A stretch of 53,065 nt of DNA from ZC4RG29 sp036273935 (GCA_036273935.1 DASUGQ010000324.1:1-53065); one strand, 5' to 3'; counted from the first letter of the stretch, positions 17,666 through 26,730 are shown. Numbers and translations: made by a program. Notes: generated by a model not told the origin, from the sequence alone.

Positions 17666-18343
17666 TTATGTTTTACCTTCAACAACAACGACTATTTCTC
17701 CTTTTATTTCTTTCATACAGAAATAGTCCTTAACCTCTTGCAGAGTGCCATTGATTGTTTCTTCGTGAATCTTAGTCAACTCTCGGGATACTGAGGCTTT
17801 TCTTTGACCTCCAAAATGCTCGACAAACTGTTCAAGCGTTTTGATAAGTCGGTACGGCGATTCATAAAATATCATGGTTCGTTCTTCCTCTGCTAATTTT
17901 TTGAGCAATGTTAAACGGCCTTTTTTATGAGGAAGGAAACCCTCAAAAACAAATCGGTCCGAAGGCAATCCTGATTTAACAAGTGCAGGCACGAAAGCGG
18001 TTGCACCAGGAAGGCATTCTACCTTTATGTTAGCCGCGATAGACGCGCGGACCAATAAGAAACCAGGATCGGATATTCCAGGCGTACCGGCATCTGATAT
18101 TAGCGCAATTGTTTCGCCATCCTCCATCCGTTTAATCAGCCCCTCCAGCGTGCGATGTTCATTGAAATTGTGAAAACTCTTCAACGGTCGCTTTATATTG
18201 TAGTGCTTCAAAAGAATACCTGAAGTACGGGTGTCTTCAGCGAGGATGAGGTCAACGGCGTTAAGCGTTTCAATCGCACGCAAGGTTATGTCACGCAGGT
18301 TCCCTATTGGTGTGGGTACAATGTAGAGCGATGTTTTCTGCAT
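17666..18343 (-). CDS. rsmI: 16S rRNA (cytidine1402-2'-O)-methyltransferase
   Basis: RsmI methylates the ribose of C1402 in the 16S decoding centre, refining start-site fidelity. The 225-residue tetrapyrrole-methylase fold shows YIVPTPIGNLRDITLRA at 7-23, ILAEDTRTSG and ISDAGTPGISDPG, all characteristic. At 225 residues it lacks the C-terminal extension found in E. coli RsmI (about 286). Its ATG directly abuts the stop of the pterin dehydratase gene, so the two are translationally coupled. Confidence 0.95.
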   Translation of the reverse strand: MQKTSLYIVPTPIGNLRDITLRAIETLNAVDLILAEDTRTSGILLKHYNIKRPLKSFHNFNEHRTLEGLIKRMEDGETIALISDAGTPGISDPGFLLVRASIAANIKVECLPGATAFVPALVKSGLPSDRFVFEGFLPHKKGRLTLLKKLAEEERTMIFYESPYRLIKTLEQFVEHFGGQRKASVSRELTKIHEETINGTLQEVKDYFCMKEIKGEIVVVVEGKT

Positions 18344-18577
18344 CTATTCAACAAGGGAGTCGATTGCAGCAGCGAGTTTGTGGTCCTTATCGGTCACCTT
18401 GTTCCCGGCATCGTGGGTAGATAATTCAAACGAAACCTTGTTCCAGGTGTTTGTCCACGTAGGGTGGTGATTCATCTTTTCAGCAATAATGGCCACACGA
18501 GTCATAAAGCCAAACGCCTCTGAGAAATCCTTAAACTGAAAGGTTCTCTTCAATTTATTATCTTCTTCCTTCCACAT
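18344..18577 (-). CDS. 4a-hydroxytetrahydrobiopterin dehydratase
   Basis: This pterin-4a-carbinolamine dehydratase recycles the pterin cofactor of aromatic amino acid hydroxylases. The 77 residues carry the family core with the catalytic histidines: AEKMNHHPTWTNTWNKV and STHDAGNKVTDKDHKLA. No aromatic amino acid hydroxylase is in the window. The protein is shorter than most (about 95), missing some N-terminal residues, but the active-site part is complete. It abuts rsmI with no gap. Confidence 0.9.
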   Translation of the reverse strand: MWKEEDNKLKRTFQFKDFSEAFGFMTRVAIIAEKMNHHPTWTNTWNKVSFELSTHDAGNKVTDKDHKLAAAIDSLVE

Positions 18578-18664
18578 AAGTAAATAATTTTGTGAATGAT
18601 GACTGAACTCTTTAATAATCCACAGGTAAGGTATAAGAATCTTTACGTGTGACCGAATTGATCG

Positions 18665-18928
18665 CTATAGCGCGATGATACCATTTATCCCTTCCACCAT
18701 TTCATAAACTTTTATGACAGCATCCGCCGAAGGGCACATCATCTTAATCGTAAAACTGGAGTAGTTGCCATTTGCAGAAACACGTTCTGATATTTCATGA
18801 TCGGGGAAAAGACTTCTCAATTCCGTCTCCTTGCCTTTAGGGACAATGAATTTAAACATGTATAACGATGGCCAGGCATAATGCTCGTCTAACTTTTCCC
18901 GAAACATATTCAACCACTCTTTATCCAT
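18665..18928 (-). CDS. DUF493 (YbeD-like) protein
   Basis: This is an 87-residue ferredoxin-like small protein of the DUF493/YbeD family, with WPSLYMFKFIVP near the start and a beta-alpha-beta layout ending in GINGIIAL. The family is proposed to be regulatory (ACT-like fold); its function is unknown. I chose the ATG at 18928. The reading frame is open to 18982, but that extension runs through the terminator of the preceding gene, and the family begins with DKEWLNMFREKL-like sequence. It is followed by the pterin dehydratase gene 87 bases on. Confidence 0.85.
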   Translation of the reverse strand: MDKEWLNMFREKLDEHYAWPSLYMFKFIVPKGKETELRSLFPDHEISERVSANGNYSSFTIKMMCPSADAVIKVYEMVEGINGIIAL

Positions 18929-18933
18929 GGTAT

Positions 18934-18975
18934 AAAAACGACGAAGACCTGTGCCATCACTGATACAGGTCTTCG
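18934..18975 (-). terminator. Rho-independent terminator after the PpiD-like gene
   Basis: An 11-bp stem, CGAAGACCTGT (18942-18952) with ACAGGTCTTCG (18965-18975), has a 12-base loop. On the minus strand it is followed by TCGTTTTTATA. It begins 15 bases past the foldase stop and ends just before the DUF493 start. Confidence 0.82.
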
Positions 18976-18990
18976 ACTTCAATTCAATTG

Positions 18991-21099
18991 TTAATAGAAT
19001 TTGTAGCGCTCATCTTCAATATTTGAACTTTCTTTTATTGCGTCAGCGATGTTGTACGTTGTCCGGTTGGAAATGGTTTGTTGCAATTGCGTTTTGTACA
19101 AACCATAGTCTGCAATAGCAGGTGCAATGGTTTTATTTGACATCTCAAAAATGGTAACACCATTTTCACCAGCAAACGGTTTTGACCGTTGACCGTTTTC
19201 CAGTGAAAAGGCAGTGCCCAGTGCCACCGGGTCAAATCCTATACCTGGAAGAGAACTGCTGCTCAATTTAAGCTCATTGTTTGTATAGACACTGGCATCT
19301 TTTCCGAAGGAGCTTGCAATTTCATCCAGGCTTCCCTGAAGTCCGCTTAATTTTTCAATAATCACTTTCCCTTTTCGTTCATTTTTTACCAGCGGTGTGA
19401 TTTCTTCTTTCACCATTTCCAACGACTTATAGCCTTTCTCAATTTCTCCTGTCATGACGGCTACAACAAATTGATCACGGAGGTCAAAGACCTGGGATAC
19501 TTCGCCGATTGATGCGTCACGGAACAACCATTGAACGATCTGCCGCGCATCTCCAAGAATTCCAATTCTCCTGTCGCCTGTTCCAATATTGTTGGCATCC
19601 AGGACATTTAGCCCGTCTTCATCTGCCTTCTTTTTAAACTCCTCAATTCCCGATAAACCGGATTGGAACGTTTCTGCTTTCCGGAGGGCGTCATTGATAG
19701 AGGCATCACTCGGAGTAATTTCACTTTCAATAACCCCGATCTTGTATGCAGTGTTATCTTTCAGGTTGGTAACATCGATAATGTGAAAGCCGAATTCTGA
19801 TTCAACGATATGATTCAACAGGCCTGTTTTCGTTGCATTGAACACAGCATCCTGAAACGGTTTCACCATCTGCCCGGTACTAAACCAGCCCAGGTCTCCT
19901 CCACGGGAGGCAGATCCCGGGTCTTCACTTGCTTCACGGGCCTTGGTGGCAAAATCAGCACCCGCCTTCAGTTCCTTCAGAATATTATTGGCTTTTTGCC
20001 GCGCTACGCTCTTGGTTACGATACTGTCGCTTGTCCATTTAACAAGGATATGACGTGCTCTCGCGGTGTAAATGGTATCTTTTCCGGCGCTTGAAATTTT
20101 AACGATCTTGAAGGTATTGCCATCAACGAAAGGTCCGAAAACTTTTCCCTGTATCAGGCTGTCAGGATTAATAAAAGGGGGGAGCGTTGTTGGTGTATAA
20201 CGCGCAAATGCATTTGGATTATCCGAATTGCTCGTTGCAAATAAAGAGTCATTGGGTGTAGTTTTAAACTCTTCGGCAAGTGTTTTCAACTCCTTACGAA
20301 TATCAGCGGAGTCTGCTGCCGACGGAACGACCGGGAATGTTACGTAACTCAGGTCGGCGGTGTGATCAGTCTTATAACGCTCCTTGTGCTTGTTGTAATA
20401 ATCCTGAAGGTCGCTATTACTCACATTGACTGATGAATCGCTGATAGCAAAAAAAGGCACATATAAATATTTCACTTCTGCGACATCATTTTGCACATGA
20501 TATTCCCGTTCTGCCTCTGCCGACGTTACATAACTGGTCTTAACGAGAAGGTTTTCATATTTTAACCTTGTTCTTGCCGGAGCGAGGCTCTGTTGAAATG
20601 ATTCCCAGCGAAAACGATCTTCGCTTCCCAATGGTTGCTGATTGATGTACTGAAGGTATTGCACAACTTTATTTCTATCGAACTGTCCCCTTTCATCCAG
20701 GAAAATCGGTGTGGAGCGCAAATTCTCATCGACATTTTTACCTTGAATCATGTCCCATACTTCTTCACCGGTGACTTTAACGCCGAGCTTTTCGTATTGC
20801 GATTCGATGGCGTATTTGGCCACCAGCAGTTCCCACGCTTGTTCTTGCAATAACGGGGTCTCACGTTCGCTGGGGGCGCGATTGAATGTGAGCCTGTAAT
20901 TGGTTTCACGCTCTTGAATAGCGTTTTGAAATTCTTTCAATGTTATAGTGCTTCCAGCAATTTTGCCAACATTATTGCCGCCAAGGAGAACCGAGTTCTT
21001 CCCGAGCATGTCACTCAATGTGAAGGCAGCAATGGCAACAAATACGAAAACGACCACCCAGGCCCCTAATTTGTTGCGCAACGTTCCAATCAATGCCAT
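18991..21099 (-). CDS. PpiD-like periplasmic peptidyl-prolyl isomerase
   Basis: This is a membrane-anchored foldase of 702 residues. One N-terminal helix (about 12-31) anchors it, followed by a SurA_N-like helical chaperone region (about 45-240), one parvulin domain at about 346-443 (RARHILVKW, GGDLGWFSTGQMVKPFQDAVF, GFHIIDV) and a long C-terminal segment. This is the PpiD layout, used to fold outer-membrane and secreted proteins in the periplasm. It ends the envelope gene block that begins with coaX. A -7 box and a hairpin (8-bp arms, 21121-21128 and 21146-21153) lie in its leader, and a terminator follows. Confidence 0.9.
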   Translation of the reverse strand: MALIGTLRNKLGAWVVVFVFVAIAAFTLSDMLGKNSVLLGGNNVGKIAGSTITLKEFQNAIQERETNYRLTFNRAPSERETPLLQEQAWELLVAKYAIESQYEKLGVKVTGEEVWDMIQGKNVDENLRSTPIFLDERGQFDRNKVVQYLQYINQQPLGSEDRFRWESFQQSLAPARTRLKYENLLVKTSYVTSAEAEREYHVQNDVAEVKYLYVPFFAISDSSVNVSNSDLQDYYNKHKERYKTDHTADLSYVTFPVVPSAADSADIRKELKTLAEEFKTTPNDSLFATSNSDNPNAFARYTPTTLPPFINPDSLIQGKVFGPFVDGNTFKIVKISSAGKDTIYTARARHILVKWTSDSIVTKSVARQKANNILKELKAGADFATKAREASEDPGSASRGGDLGWFSTGQMVKPFQDAVFNATKTGLLNHIVESEFGFHIIDVTNLKDNTAYKIGVIESEITPSDASINDALRKAETFQSGLSGIEEFKKKADEDGLNVLDANNIGTGDRRIGILGDARQIVQWLFRDASIGEVSQVFDLRDQFVVAVMTGEIEKGYKSLEMVKEEITPLVKNERKGKVIIEKLSGLQGSLDEIASSFGKDASVYTNNELKLSSSSLPGIGFDPVALGTAFSLENGQRSKPFAGENGVTIFEMSNKTIAPAIADYGLYKTQLQQTISNRTTYNIADAIKESSNIEDERYKFY

Positions 21100-21170
21100 A
21101 AAATAAGGTTATGCTTTAAGGAAACCTCGATATCGCCCTTAATTTGAGGTTTCAAAGTTTATAAAGACCG

Positions 21171-21178
21171 CAAATTTA
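21171..21178 (-). promoter_or_regulatory. Candidate -7 box for the PpiD-like gene
   Basis: The minus strand reads TAAATTTG followed by CG, a full TAnnTTTG match, 71 bases before the start. The predicted leader contains the inverted repeat GAAACCTC/GAGGTTTC. Confidence 0.42.
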
Positions 21179-21283
21179 ACTGGTAATGTCTATTTGAAAA
21201 ATATACCCGGAACTTTCCGGCGAACTTTTTTTTAACGCCCGTTTTGTTGTTAATCGGGTCGTAGTCAAAGGTTGGGAGGTATC

Positions 21284-22555
21284 TCATTCATTTGCCTGTT
21301 CAATTACCATCATTACGATATCGATGCGATTATCAAGCGTAGACTGGATAACAAAGGAATAGGGCGGGACGGATACTTTGTCCCCGGGCTTTGGGATATT
21401 TTCCGTGTAAGCAAGGATGAGCCCACTCAGGGTTTCATAATCTCCCTCCGGCAAATGCCACTGATAGGCTTCATTAAGATAATCAACTTCAAGTCTTGCG
21501 CTCAAGAGGTAGGTTCGTTCATCGATCTTTTGTTCTGTCAGATGGTCTTCATCGTGTTCATCTTCAATTTCACCAAAGATCTCCTCTATGACGTCTTCCA
21601 TGCTGACCAGTCCAGAGGTTCCTCCGAATTCATCAAGAACCACGGCAAGACTTTTTCGTTCGTCGATGAATTTTATCATTAACTCATTAGCCAGCGTCGT
21701 TTCAGGAACAGAAATGATCGGCGTTAAAATCTCTTCTATCGTTTCAGGTTTCTTGAAGAGTTCAGACGAATGACAAAAACCAATAACATCGTCTATCGTT
21801 TCGCGATAAATAATGATTTTTGAGTGACCGCTTTCTACGAATGCCTCTTTTAATTTTTTAATGCCCTCGTCAATTTCGATCGCGACAATTTCGGTTCGGG
21901 GAATCATGCATTCCCGCACACGAACCGATTTAAATTCCATCGCATTGTGAAATATTTTTGTTTCAAGTTCGACGGTATCTTCCTCGTCTTTCGCCTGTTG
22001 TGTGTCTTTGATGAAGCGATTGATGTCCGTTAAGCTGAAAACAGGTTTTTCGTCCGGGAAGTCGGGTTTGAACATTTTTATCAATGCTCTGGATAGGGAG
22101 AACGTAAGCGACACCAAAGGGAGGAGTAGTATGTGAATGACCAGGAATGGTATTGCTGAAATTTTCAAACACCGGTTTGGATTGATGAGAAAAATGTTCT
22201 TCGACAAAAATTCAGCAAAAAAAAGAATCAGCACAACAGACGTAAGAGACACAATCAGCATCGCGACGACGTTGTTGTTGAAGGCAGCTGGAAGATCTTT
22301 GATCAGGGGATTCAATAGCCTGGTAACAAAAAACACAAAGGACACGAGGCTCAGCAGTTTCCCAATGAGAATTGTGCCGTTGAAATACGAAATCTTTTTT
22401 ATAAAGTAGGAAAATATTTTACCTCCAAGTATGCCGTGTTTTCCCTGTAGTTCAATCTGCAATTTATTGCACGACTGAAATGCGACTTCGACGCCGGCGA
22501 AGAATGAAAAGAAAAGCAGGGTAAGCACGGCGGGAAGAATCAGATCGGTATCCAT
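21284..22555 (-). CDS. CNNM/CorC-family protein (DUF21, CBS pair, CorC_HlyC; GldE-like)
   Basis: The protein has 423 residues: a DUF21 membrane domain with about four helices (1-185), two CBS domains (about 200-325; RECMIPRTEIVAIE, SLAVVLDEFGGTSGLVSMED) and a C-terminal CorC_HlyC domain (about 340-420). CNNM/CorC proteins transport or regulate Mg2+; the Bacteroidota member GldE supports gliding motility and type IX secretion. GldD and other gld genes are absent here, so I give no symbol. It starts three bases after the stop of a 51-residue membrane-protein gene. Confidence 0.88.
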   Translation of the reverse strand: MDTDLILPAVLTLLFFSFFAGVEVAFQSCNKLQIELQGKHGILGGKIFSYFIKKISYFNGTILIGKLLSLVSFVFFVTRLLNPLIKDLPAAFNNNVVAMLIVSLTSVVLILFFAEFLSKNIFLINPNRCLKISAIPFLVIHILLLPLVSLTFSLSRALIKMFKPDFPDEKPVFSLTDINRFIKDTQQAKDEEDTVELETKIFHNAMEFKSVRVRECMIPRTEIVAIEIDEGIKKLKEAFVESGHSKIIIYRETIDDVIGFCHSSELFKKPETIEEILTPIISVPETTLANELMIKFIDERKSLAVVLDEFGGTSGLVSMEDVIEEIFGEIEDEHDEDHLTEQKIDERTYLLSARLEVDYLNEAYQWHLPEGDYETLSGLILAYTENIPKPGDKVSVPPYSFVIQSTLDNRIDIVMMVIEQANE

Positions 22556-22558
22556 TGG

Positions 22559-22714
22559 CTATTTTCGCTTTCTAAAGGTATACACAAAAAACAAAAGCGT
22601 GGCCACCATAACCGCCCAATATCCCTGACTAAAACCTAATACCATACTCTGGTGAACAGCAATAATCACAAATGCTGCTGCTGTGGAAAGAATCAGTATA
22701 TCGAATAATTTCAT
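22559..22714 (-). CDS. Small two-helix membrane protein
   Basis: This is a 51-residue frame from ATG at 22714 to TAG at 22559. It reads MKLFDILILSTAAAFVIIAV, then a short HQSMVLGFSQGYW linker, a second hydrophobic stretch (AVMVATLLFFVYTF) and a basic tail RKRK. Two membrane helices with the positive C terminus inside fit well. It is followed after three bases by the CorC-like gene, which suggests translational coupling, and a full -7 box lies 61 bases upstream. I do not recognise the family. It may be an accessory subunit of the neighbouring CNNM protein, which is inference from position. Confidence 0.65.
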   Translation of the reverse strand: MKLFDILILSTAAAFVIIAVHQSMVLGFSQGYWAVMVATLLFFVYTFRKRK

Positions 22715-22774
22715 GCTTCCGCGTGAGGTACAAGTCTATGACAGAAGATAATGGATTGTTGAAGGCTTAGGAAG

Positions 22775-22782
22775 CAAAAATA
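22775..22782 (-). promoter_or_regulatory. Candidate -7 box for the small membrane protein and CorC-like gene
   Basis: The minus strand reads TATTTTTG followed by C, matching TAnnTTTG, in the gap after lptC. The -33 box is unclear. Confidence 0.38.
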
Positions 22783-22823
22783 ATCAATTTTGAAGGTCCG
22801 GTTATGGGCAGAGTTCCGATGAT

Positions 22824-23345
22824 CTATTCATTTATTTCCAGGGTACCGCTCGGTTTCAAAATCTTGTAGGAGGAAAGATCCTGCTTTGCCTCAAGTCCTT
22901 CACCGTAGATCACATCGCTTTGCAGACGAATGGTCACAAATTTTTCCGTGAAAATTTTTTGATCTTTGGGTTTCCAGTACAGTTCTTCTGAATTGAGTTG
23001 TTCATTTTTCTCGATGTTTTTTACCTCAACATTCCCCTGTCCGCGCCACTGATCCTCTTTCTTGAAATAATAGGCATGATTGGCACGTAGGGTCGACGAT
23101 ATGCGCCCGAACTCGTTGTAAAATTCAAGATAGAGACCCTTTGGAAATTCCTTATCTCCGTTTTGATACTCATACACCAGGGCAGCAAGCAGTTTAACTT
23201 TGACCAAATCATTTTCGGTGTAGTAGTGCTCTACATTTTCTGCTTCACTTATGGGACCTTCATAGACAAGAATCTCCTTCGTGCCTGTGTCTGTACAAGA
23301 GGCAATTAGATAACCAACGACCAGGAATATTAAATAGCGGTACAT
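22824..23345 (-). CDS. lptC: LPS export protein LptC, lipoprotein type
   Basis: LptC passes lipopolysaccharide from the LptBFG transporter to the periplasmic LptA bridge. The 173-residue protein has a lipobox at residues 14-17 (IASC, C17), unlike the membrane-helix anchor of E. coli LptC, then the LptC beta-jellyroll (YTENDLVKVKLLAALVYEY, FPKGLYLEFYNEFGRISSTL, AYYFKKEDQW, RGQGNVEVKN, LNSEELYWKPKDQKIFTEKFV). It follows the TPR gene in a conserved Bacteroidota order. A strong hairpin lies only 10 bases before its ATG, and I see no promoter between. Confidence 0.9.
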   Translation of the reverse strand: MYRYLIFLVVGYLIASCTDTGTKEILVYEGPISEAENVEHYYTENDLVKVKLLAALVYEYQNGDKEFPKGLYLEFYNEFGRISSTLRANHAYYFKKEDQWRGQGNVEVKNIEKNEQLNSEELYWKPKDQKIFTEKFVTIRLQSDVIYGEGLEAKQDLSSYKILKPSGTLEINE

Positions 23346-23350
23346 TCGTA

Positions 23351-23383
23351 AATTAAAAAGGCCATAGGGTGCTATGGCCTTTT
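23351..23383 (-). terminator. Terminator-like hairpin between the TPR gene and lptC
   Basis: A perfect 12-bp stem, AAAAGGCCATAG (23356-23367) with CTATGGCCTTTT (23372-23383), has a 4-base loop and a U-rich tail on both strands. It sits 17 bases past the TPR-gene stop and 10 bases before the lptC start. Confidence 0.8.
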
Positions 23384-23400
23384 GTTATTTTTGTCGTTCC

Positions 23401-24747
23401 TCAATTACGAGTTCTCCAAATGGTGGATTCATTTATCCAACACCCGACTTTTGTGGCACTTCCTGCAGCGTAGTTTCTTTCGAATATTTCTTCCTTAGAC
23501 GGAAATCCTTCTTTGGCCTGTGCCATTTTCTTTGATTCTCCGGCCTTCTGATAATAATCATAGGCAATCAGATAAACCTTCCGGTCATCCGCCATATTGT
23601 CTTTTTCTGCACATTCATTGAAACTGTTCATGTACAGGTCTCCTATTTTTTCATACGCTTCTTTGTTGGCGGGGTTTGCTCCGATTGCCTGGCGATAAAG
23701 TTCGCGTGCCCCGGCTTTGTCGCCTTGTTTGGCATTAATACTTCCTAACAAAATTAAGGTCTCTGCTTTATCTTCATTTGATGATGCAAGAGGAAGAGCT
23801 TTTTTCAAAAGCGATTCAGCTTTGGTGTAATTTTCTTGCGCCAGATACTTGATCGCAAGGTTTTTAGCAATACCAAAATCGGGATTCGTCTCCAGGACTT
23901 TTTCACCTGTTTGAAGCCACAATGGATCGTCTGTACATTTCCCTTGCAGCATGTAGTAGAAAATTTTCTTGGCTAATTCAGCGTCATTCGGATTGGCTTG
24001 ATACTTTGGCTCTAATGTCTTTTTTACCATAGCACAATCAATTACGACACCACAATTAGCGAAAATATTATCAATGTCAGATTGATATTTTGCGTACTTA
24101 TCTGTGGGCTTACCTTCACTTCTGGCTTTCTTCGTTTTAGCATCGATGATCTCGGTGATTTTTTCATAGCGATTAATTACATCGTCATCGGTAAGGGTTT
24201 TGAATTTCACTTTATTGATTTGAACCGTCTGCATGTAAGGAATCAACGTTCCATCCATTACATCATTTCCATTTAATTCAACAGCCTTATCCATAAGCTG
24301 AAGAAGGTCCTTTGCCTTGTCTGAATTGATTAAATAAATATATGCAGCAAGGGCCTTACGATTGGTGATTGAGGCTTCTTCTCCGCAGGGCGTATTCTTA
24401 AGCCGGAGGTCATAAATTATCATTAATGAATCTGCGTACTTCGCTTTCTTGGCCGCATTTGTTTCTTTCTTCGCAAGACCATCATATATGTCGGCACCGT
24501 ATATGTAAAGCGCCTTATTAAGATCAGGGGCGTTGGTAATGAGCCAGTTCAATGGAGGTATTGCTGCTTTGAAGTTGCCATTGTTCTTGTTGTCTTTTAG
24601 CAGCACCAATGATTCTTCAGCTTTAGCCTTGTCTGCAGGCCATTTGTAATCAGCACCACATTGCGCGGAAGCTGAAAAAGCCATTGAGACCACCAAAGCA
24701 AGAGACACTAAACCTGACCATAGAATTGTTTTCATATTTTGTTTCAT
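23401..24747 (-). CDS. Secreted tetratricopeptide-repeat protein
   Basis: This is an exported protein of 448 residues. A signal peptide ends near FSASAQ, then a helical region and TPR-like repeats toward the C terminus (AETLILLGSINAKQGDKAGA, LYRQAIGANPANKEAYEKIG). It is expected to be periplasmic and to bind partner proteins. I chose the ATG at 24747; the frame extends to 24777, but that would overlap the upstream gene and bury the signal peptide. The start follows the upstream stop by two bases. Its place between an outer-membrane barrel and lptC points to outer-membrane biogenesis, though the precise job is unknown. Confidence 0.82.
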   Translation of the reverse strand: MKQNMKTILWSGLVSLALVVSMAFSASAQCGADYKWPADKAKAEESLVLLKDNKNNGNFKAAIPPLNWLITNAPDLNKALYIYGADIYDGLAKKETNAAKKAKYADSLMIIYDLRLKNTPCGEEASITNRKALAAYIYLINSDKAKDLLQLMDKAVELNGNDVMDGTLIPYMQTVQINKVKFKTLTDDDVINRYEKITEIIDAKTKKARSEGKPTDKYAKYQSDIDNIFANCGVVIDCAMVKKTLEPKYQANPNDAELAKKIFYYMLQGKCTDDPLWLQTGEKVLETNPDFGIAKNLAIKYLAQENYTKAESLLKKALPLASSNEDKAETLILLGSINAKQGDKAGARELYRQAIGANPANKEAYEKIGDLYMNSFNECAEKDNMADDRKVYLIAYDYYQKAGESKKMAQAKEGFPSKEEIFERNYAAGSATKVGCWINESTIWRTRN

Positions 24748-24749
24748 TT

Positions 24750-26024
24750 CTAGTCGAACTTTCTTTTTATGAACCACTGGTCGTTCAGGGTAATCCCGAA
24801 GTATACTTTATAGTAGGTTTCTTCTAAAATGTTTTCTGATTTGTTTCCCCGTTTTCCTACTCTAAAGGCCATATTCAAACTTGAGCGGCCAGCAGGCACG
24901 GAAAATCCAAAATTAATGCCAAAATCCTTAACCTGCCTATTATTTACCAAAAAAGGATATTTTTCCATACTGACGCCCCCACGATAGGTCATTCGCTTAA
25001 AGAAGTTATCGACAGCATAGATATCTGGCGTTAGCTCAAATCCGGCCATGGCGGCCCAGGAAGCTGTTAGCCCCTGTTCATCCTCGCTGTCAACGCTCTT
25101 GAAATCCGACCAGTCCTGATAATGAAAATCGGCTCCAAAAGTCCATTTATAAATCTTGCCCACAGAGAAGCCAAATCCAATTTCCTGGGGTATGTGCAGG
25201 CTGCCATAAACCGATTGAAGGGTAAGAGAATCGATTACGTTATCCAATAGGTCGTCCCGCGAAAATTTCACCGTCTTCTTGGTATTGAGATTTGTAGCGA
25301 ACGAATAAATCGCCCCTGCCGCAAAAGTATATTTCCCTCCAAACACCGAATCCAACTTATAAGAAATCCCACCGGTAAACATGAAATCTCTCACGTAAGT
25401 CTGTTCAGCAACAGAGACTTTATAAGTAGCGGGTAGGGAAGGGTCATTTACATAGTTCGAATATTCATTGTTTACAGAACTGAATATATAAGCGGCCTTT
25501 AGACCAAGCGCCAGGTTGGGGGTCAGCTTTACGCCATTTGACCAATACACCTGTGTAAGGCCTCCTGAGCCTACCTCTGTAGTTGTAGCAGTATTCGTGC
25601 TACCCATTATCGGGTCCTGATACTGTAATCTGTAATCTACGTTGGTGTATGGCATTAACCCTATTGAGGAAGTCCACTTTTCTGGTTTGATTGGAAAAGA
25701 CATGGCCAGGTAATTCAAATTGCCTGCTTGCGATTTTTCACTAAGGGTATCAGAATTGATTTTTTTAGATTCAAAGATTATACCGGCTTCGAATATCGTG
25801 AGAGTATTATAGACTAAAAGCGCAGGATTTTGATTATTCAAAAACCAGTATTGTGGCGTTCCGATCCCCACACCCCCCATTCCCTGGTTGTGAACCATTG
25901 CATTTCCATAACGCTCGCCGATGCCAAATGTCGTGAACGGTGATTCCGCTGCCTGTCCCAGGGTTCTGATTGAAATGATTGTGCTGAGAATGAAGAGAGG
26001 TAAATACTTCTTAACGATTGACAT
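24750..26024 (-). CDS. Outer-membrane beta-barrel protein (FadL/PorV-like)
   Basis: This is a 424-residue outer-membrane protein with a signal peptide (about 1-24) and alternating amphipathic strands rich in G, Y and F, ending in a barrel-like strand near residue 410. The N terminus after processing (SPFTTFGIGERYGN, NPALLVYNTLTIFEAG) resembles the FadL-superfamily or PorV-type barrels of Bacteroidota. It overlaps the 3' end of coaX by 14 bases and is followed by the TPR gene after two bases, so all three are cotranscribed. The substrate is unknown. Confidence 0.78.
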   Translation of the reverse strand: MSIVKKYLPLFILSTIISIRTLGQAAESPFTTFGIGERYGNAMVHNQGMGGVGIGTPQYWFLNNQNPALLVYNTLTIFEAGIIFESKKINSDTLSEKSQAGNLNYLAMSFPIKPEKWTSSIGLMPYTNVDYRLQYQDPIMGSTNTATTTEVGSGGLTQVYWSNGVKLTPNLALGLKAAYIFSSVNNEYSNYVNDPSLPATYKVSVAEQTYVRDFMFTGGISYKLDSVFGGKYTFAAGAIYSFATNLNTKKTVKFSRDDLLDNVIDSLTLQSVYGSLHIPQEIGFGFSVGKIYKWTFGADFHYQDWSDFKSVDSEDEQGLTASWAAMAGFELTPDIYAVDNFFKRMTYRGGVSMEKYPFLVNNRQVKDFGINFGFSVPAGRSSLNMAFRVGKRGNKSENILEETYYKVYFGITLNDQWFIKRKFD

Positions 26025-26730
26025 TATAGATCAAAATGCTGTTTAACCCGATCAAGACTATGTTTGGGCTCGCAAATATGGAGGCTTTCAGTTTGTTTTC
26101 AAAAAACGGCCCATCACCACCGGCTAAAATCACCTTCAAATCATGATATTTTCCTCTGTATTGCTCAATTATTCCATTGATTTCGGCTGTCATTCCATTT
26201 GCAACTCCGCTCTGGATGCTTGTTTCTGTGCTGTTTCCGATAAGCGCTATATTGTCTACCGGTTCCACGAGTGGAAGTCTGGACGTGAACGTATGAACAG
26301 CTTTAAAACGCATATTCAAGCCAGGCGATATTGCTCCACCCCAATAGTTTTTTTGGTCATCAACGAAATCATAAGTAATACATGTGCCCGCGTTTATGAC
26401 AAGAGTGTTTTCATGAGGGAAAAGTTTTATTGCACCACAAATTGCCGCGAGCCTATCCATCCCTAAAGTCGAAGGTGTTTGGTAATGATTGTTGATTGGA
26501 ATGGGAACATCCGGATTTAAAATGATTTTTAGGCCGTCCGTTAGCACGTTGGCGATTATCTGGTGCGGGTCAACATTAACCGAGCTGATTATGACATTTT
26601 CCGCAAGATTATTTTTTAAGAAATTCTCAAGCGATAAAGAGTCGTTGAAACTATGCCTCTGCTTCAACTCATGCTGATCAAAAATTCCTACCTTGGCCGC
26701 CGTGTTTCCGTAGTCAATGATCAGGTTCAT
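26011..26730 (-). CDS. coaX: Type III pantothenate kinase
   Basis: CoaX phosphorylates pantothenate in the first step of coenzyme A synthesis; type III enzymes belong to the ASKHA fold and are insensitive to CoA. The 239 residues show the N-terminal phosphate loop (NLIIDYGNTAAKVGIFD), TPSTLGMDRLAA near 85, and NAGTCITYDFVD with GGAISPGLNMR. It heads the minus-strand block of envelope genes and is divergent from anmK, 41 bases away. No consensus -7 box is visible in that gap. Confidence 0.95.
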   Translation of the reverse strand: MNLIIDYGNTAAKVGIFDQHELKQRHSFNDSLSLENFLKNNLAENVIISSVNVDPHQIIANVLTDGLKIILNPDVPIPINNHYQTPSTLGMDRLAAICGAIKLFPHENTLVINAGTCITYDFVDDQKNYWGGAISPGLNMRFKAVHTFTSRLPLVEPVDNIALIGNSTETSIQSGVANGMTAEINGIIEQYRGKYHDLKVILAGGDGPFFENKLKASIFASPNIVLIGLNSILIYNVNR

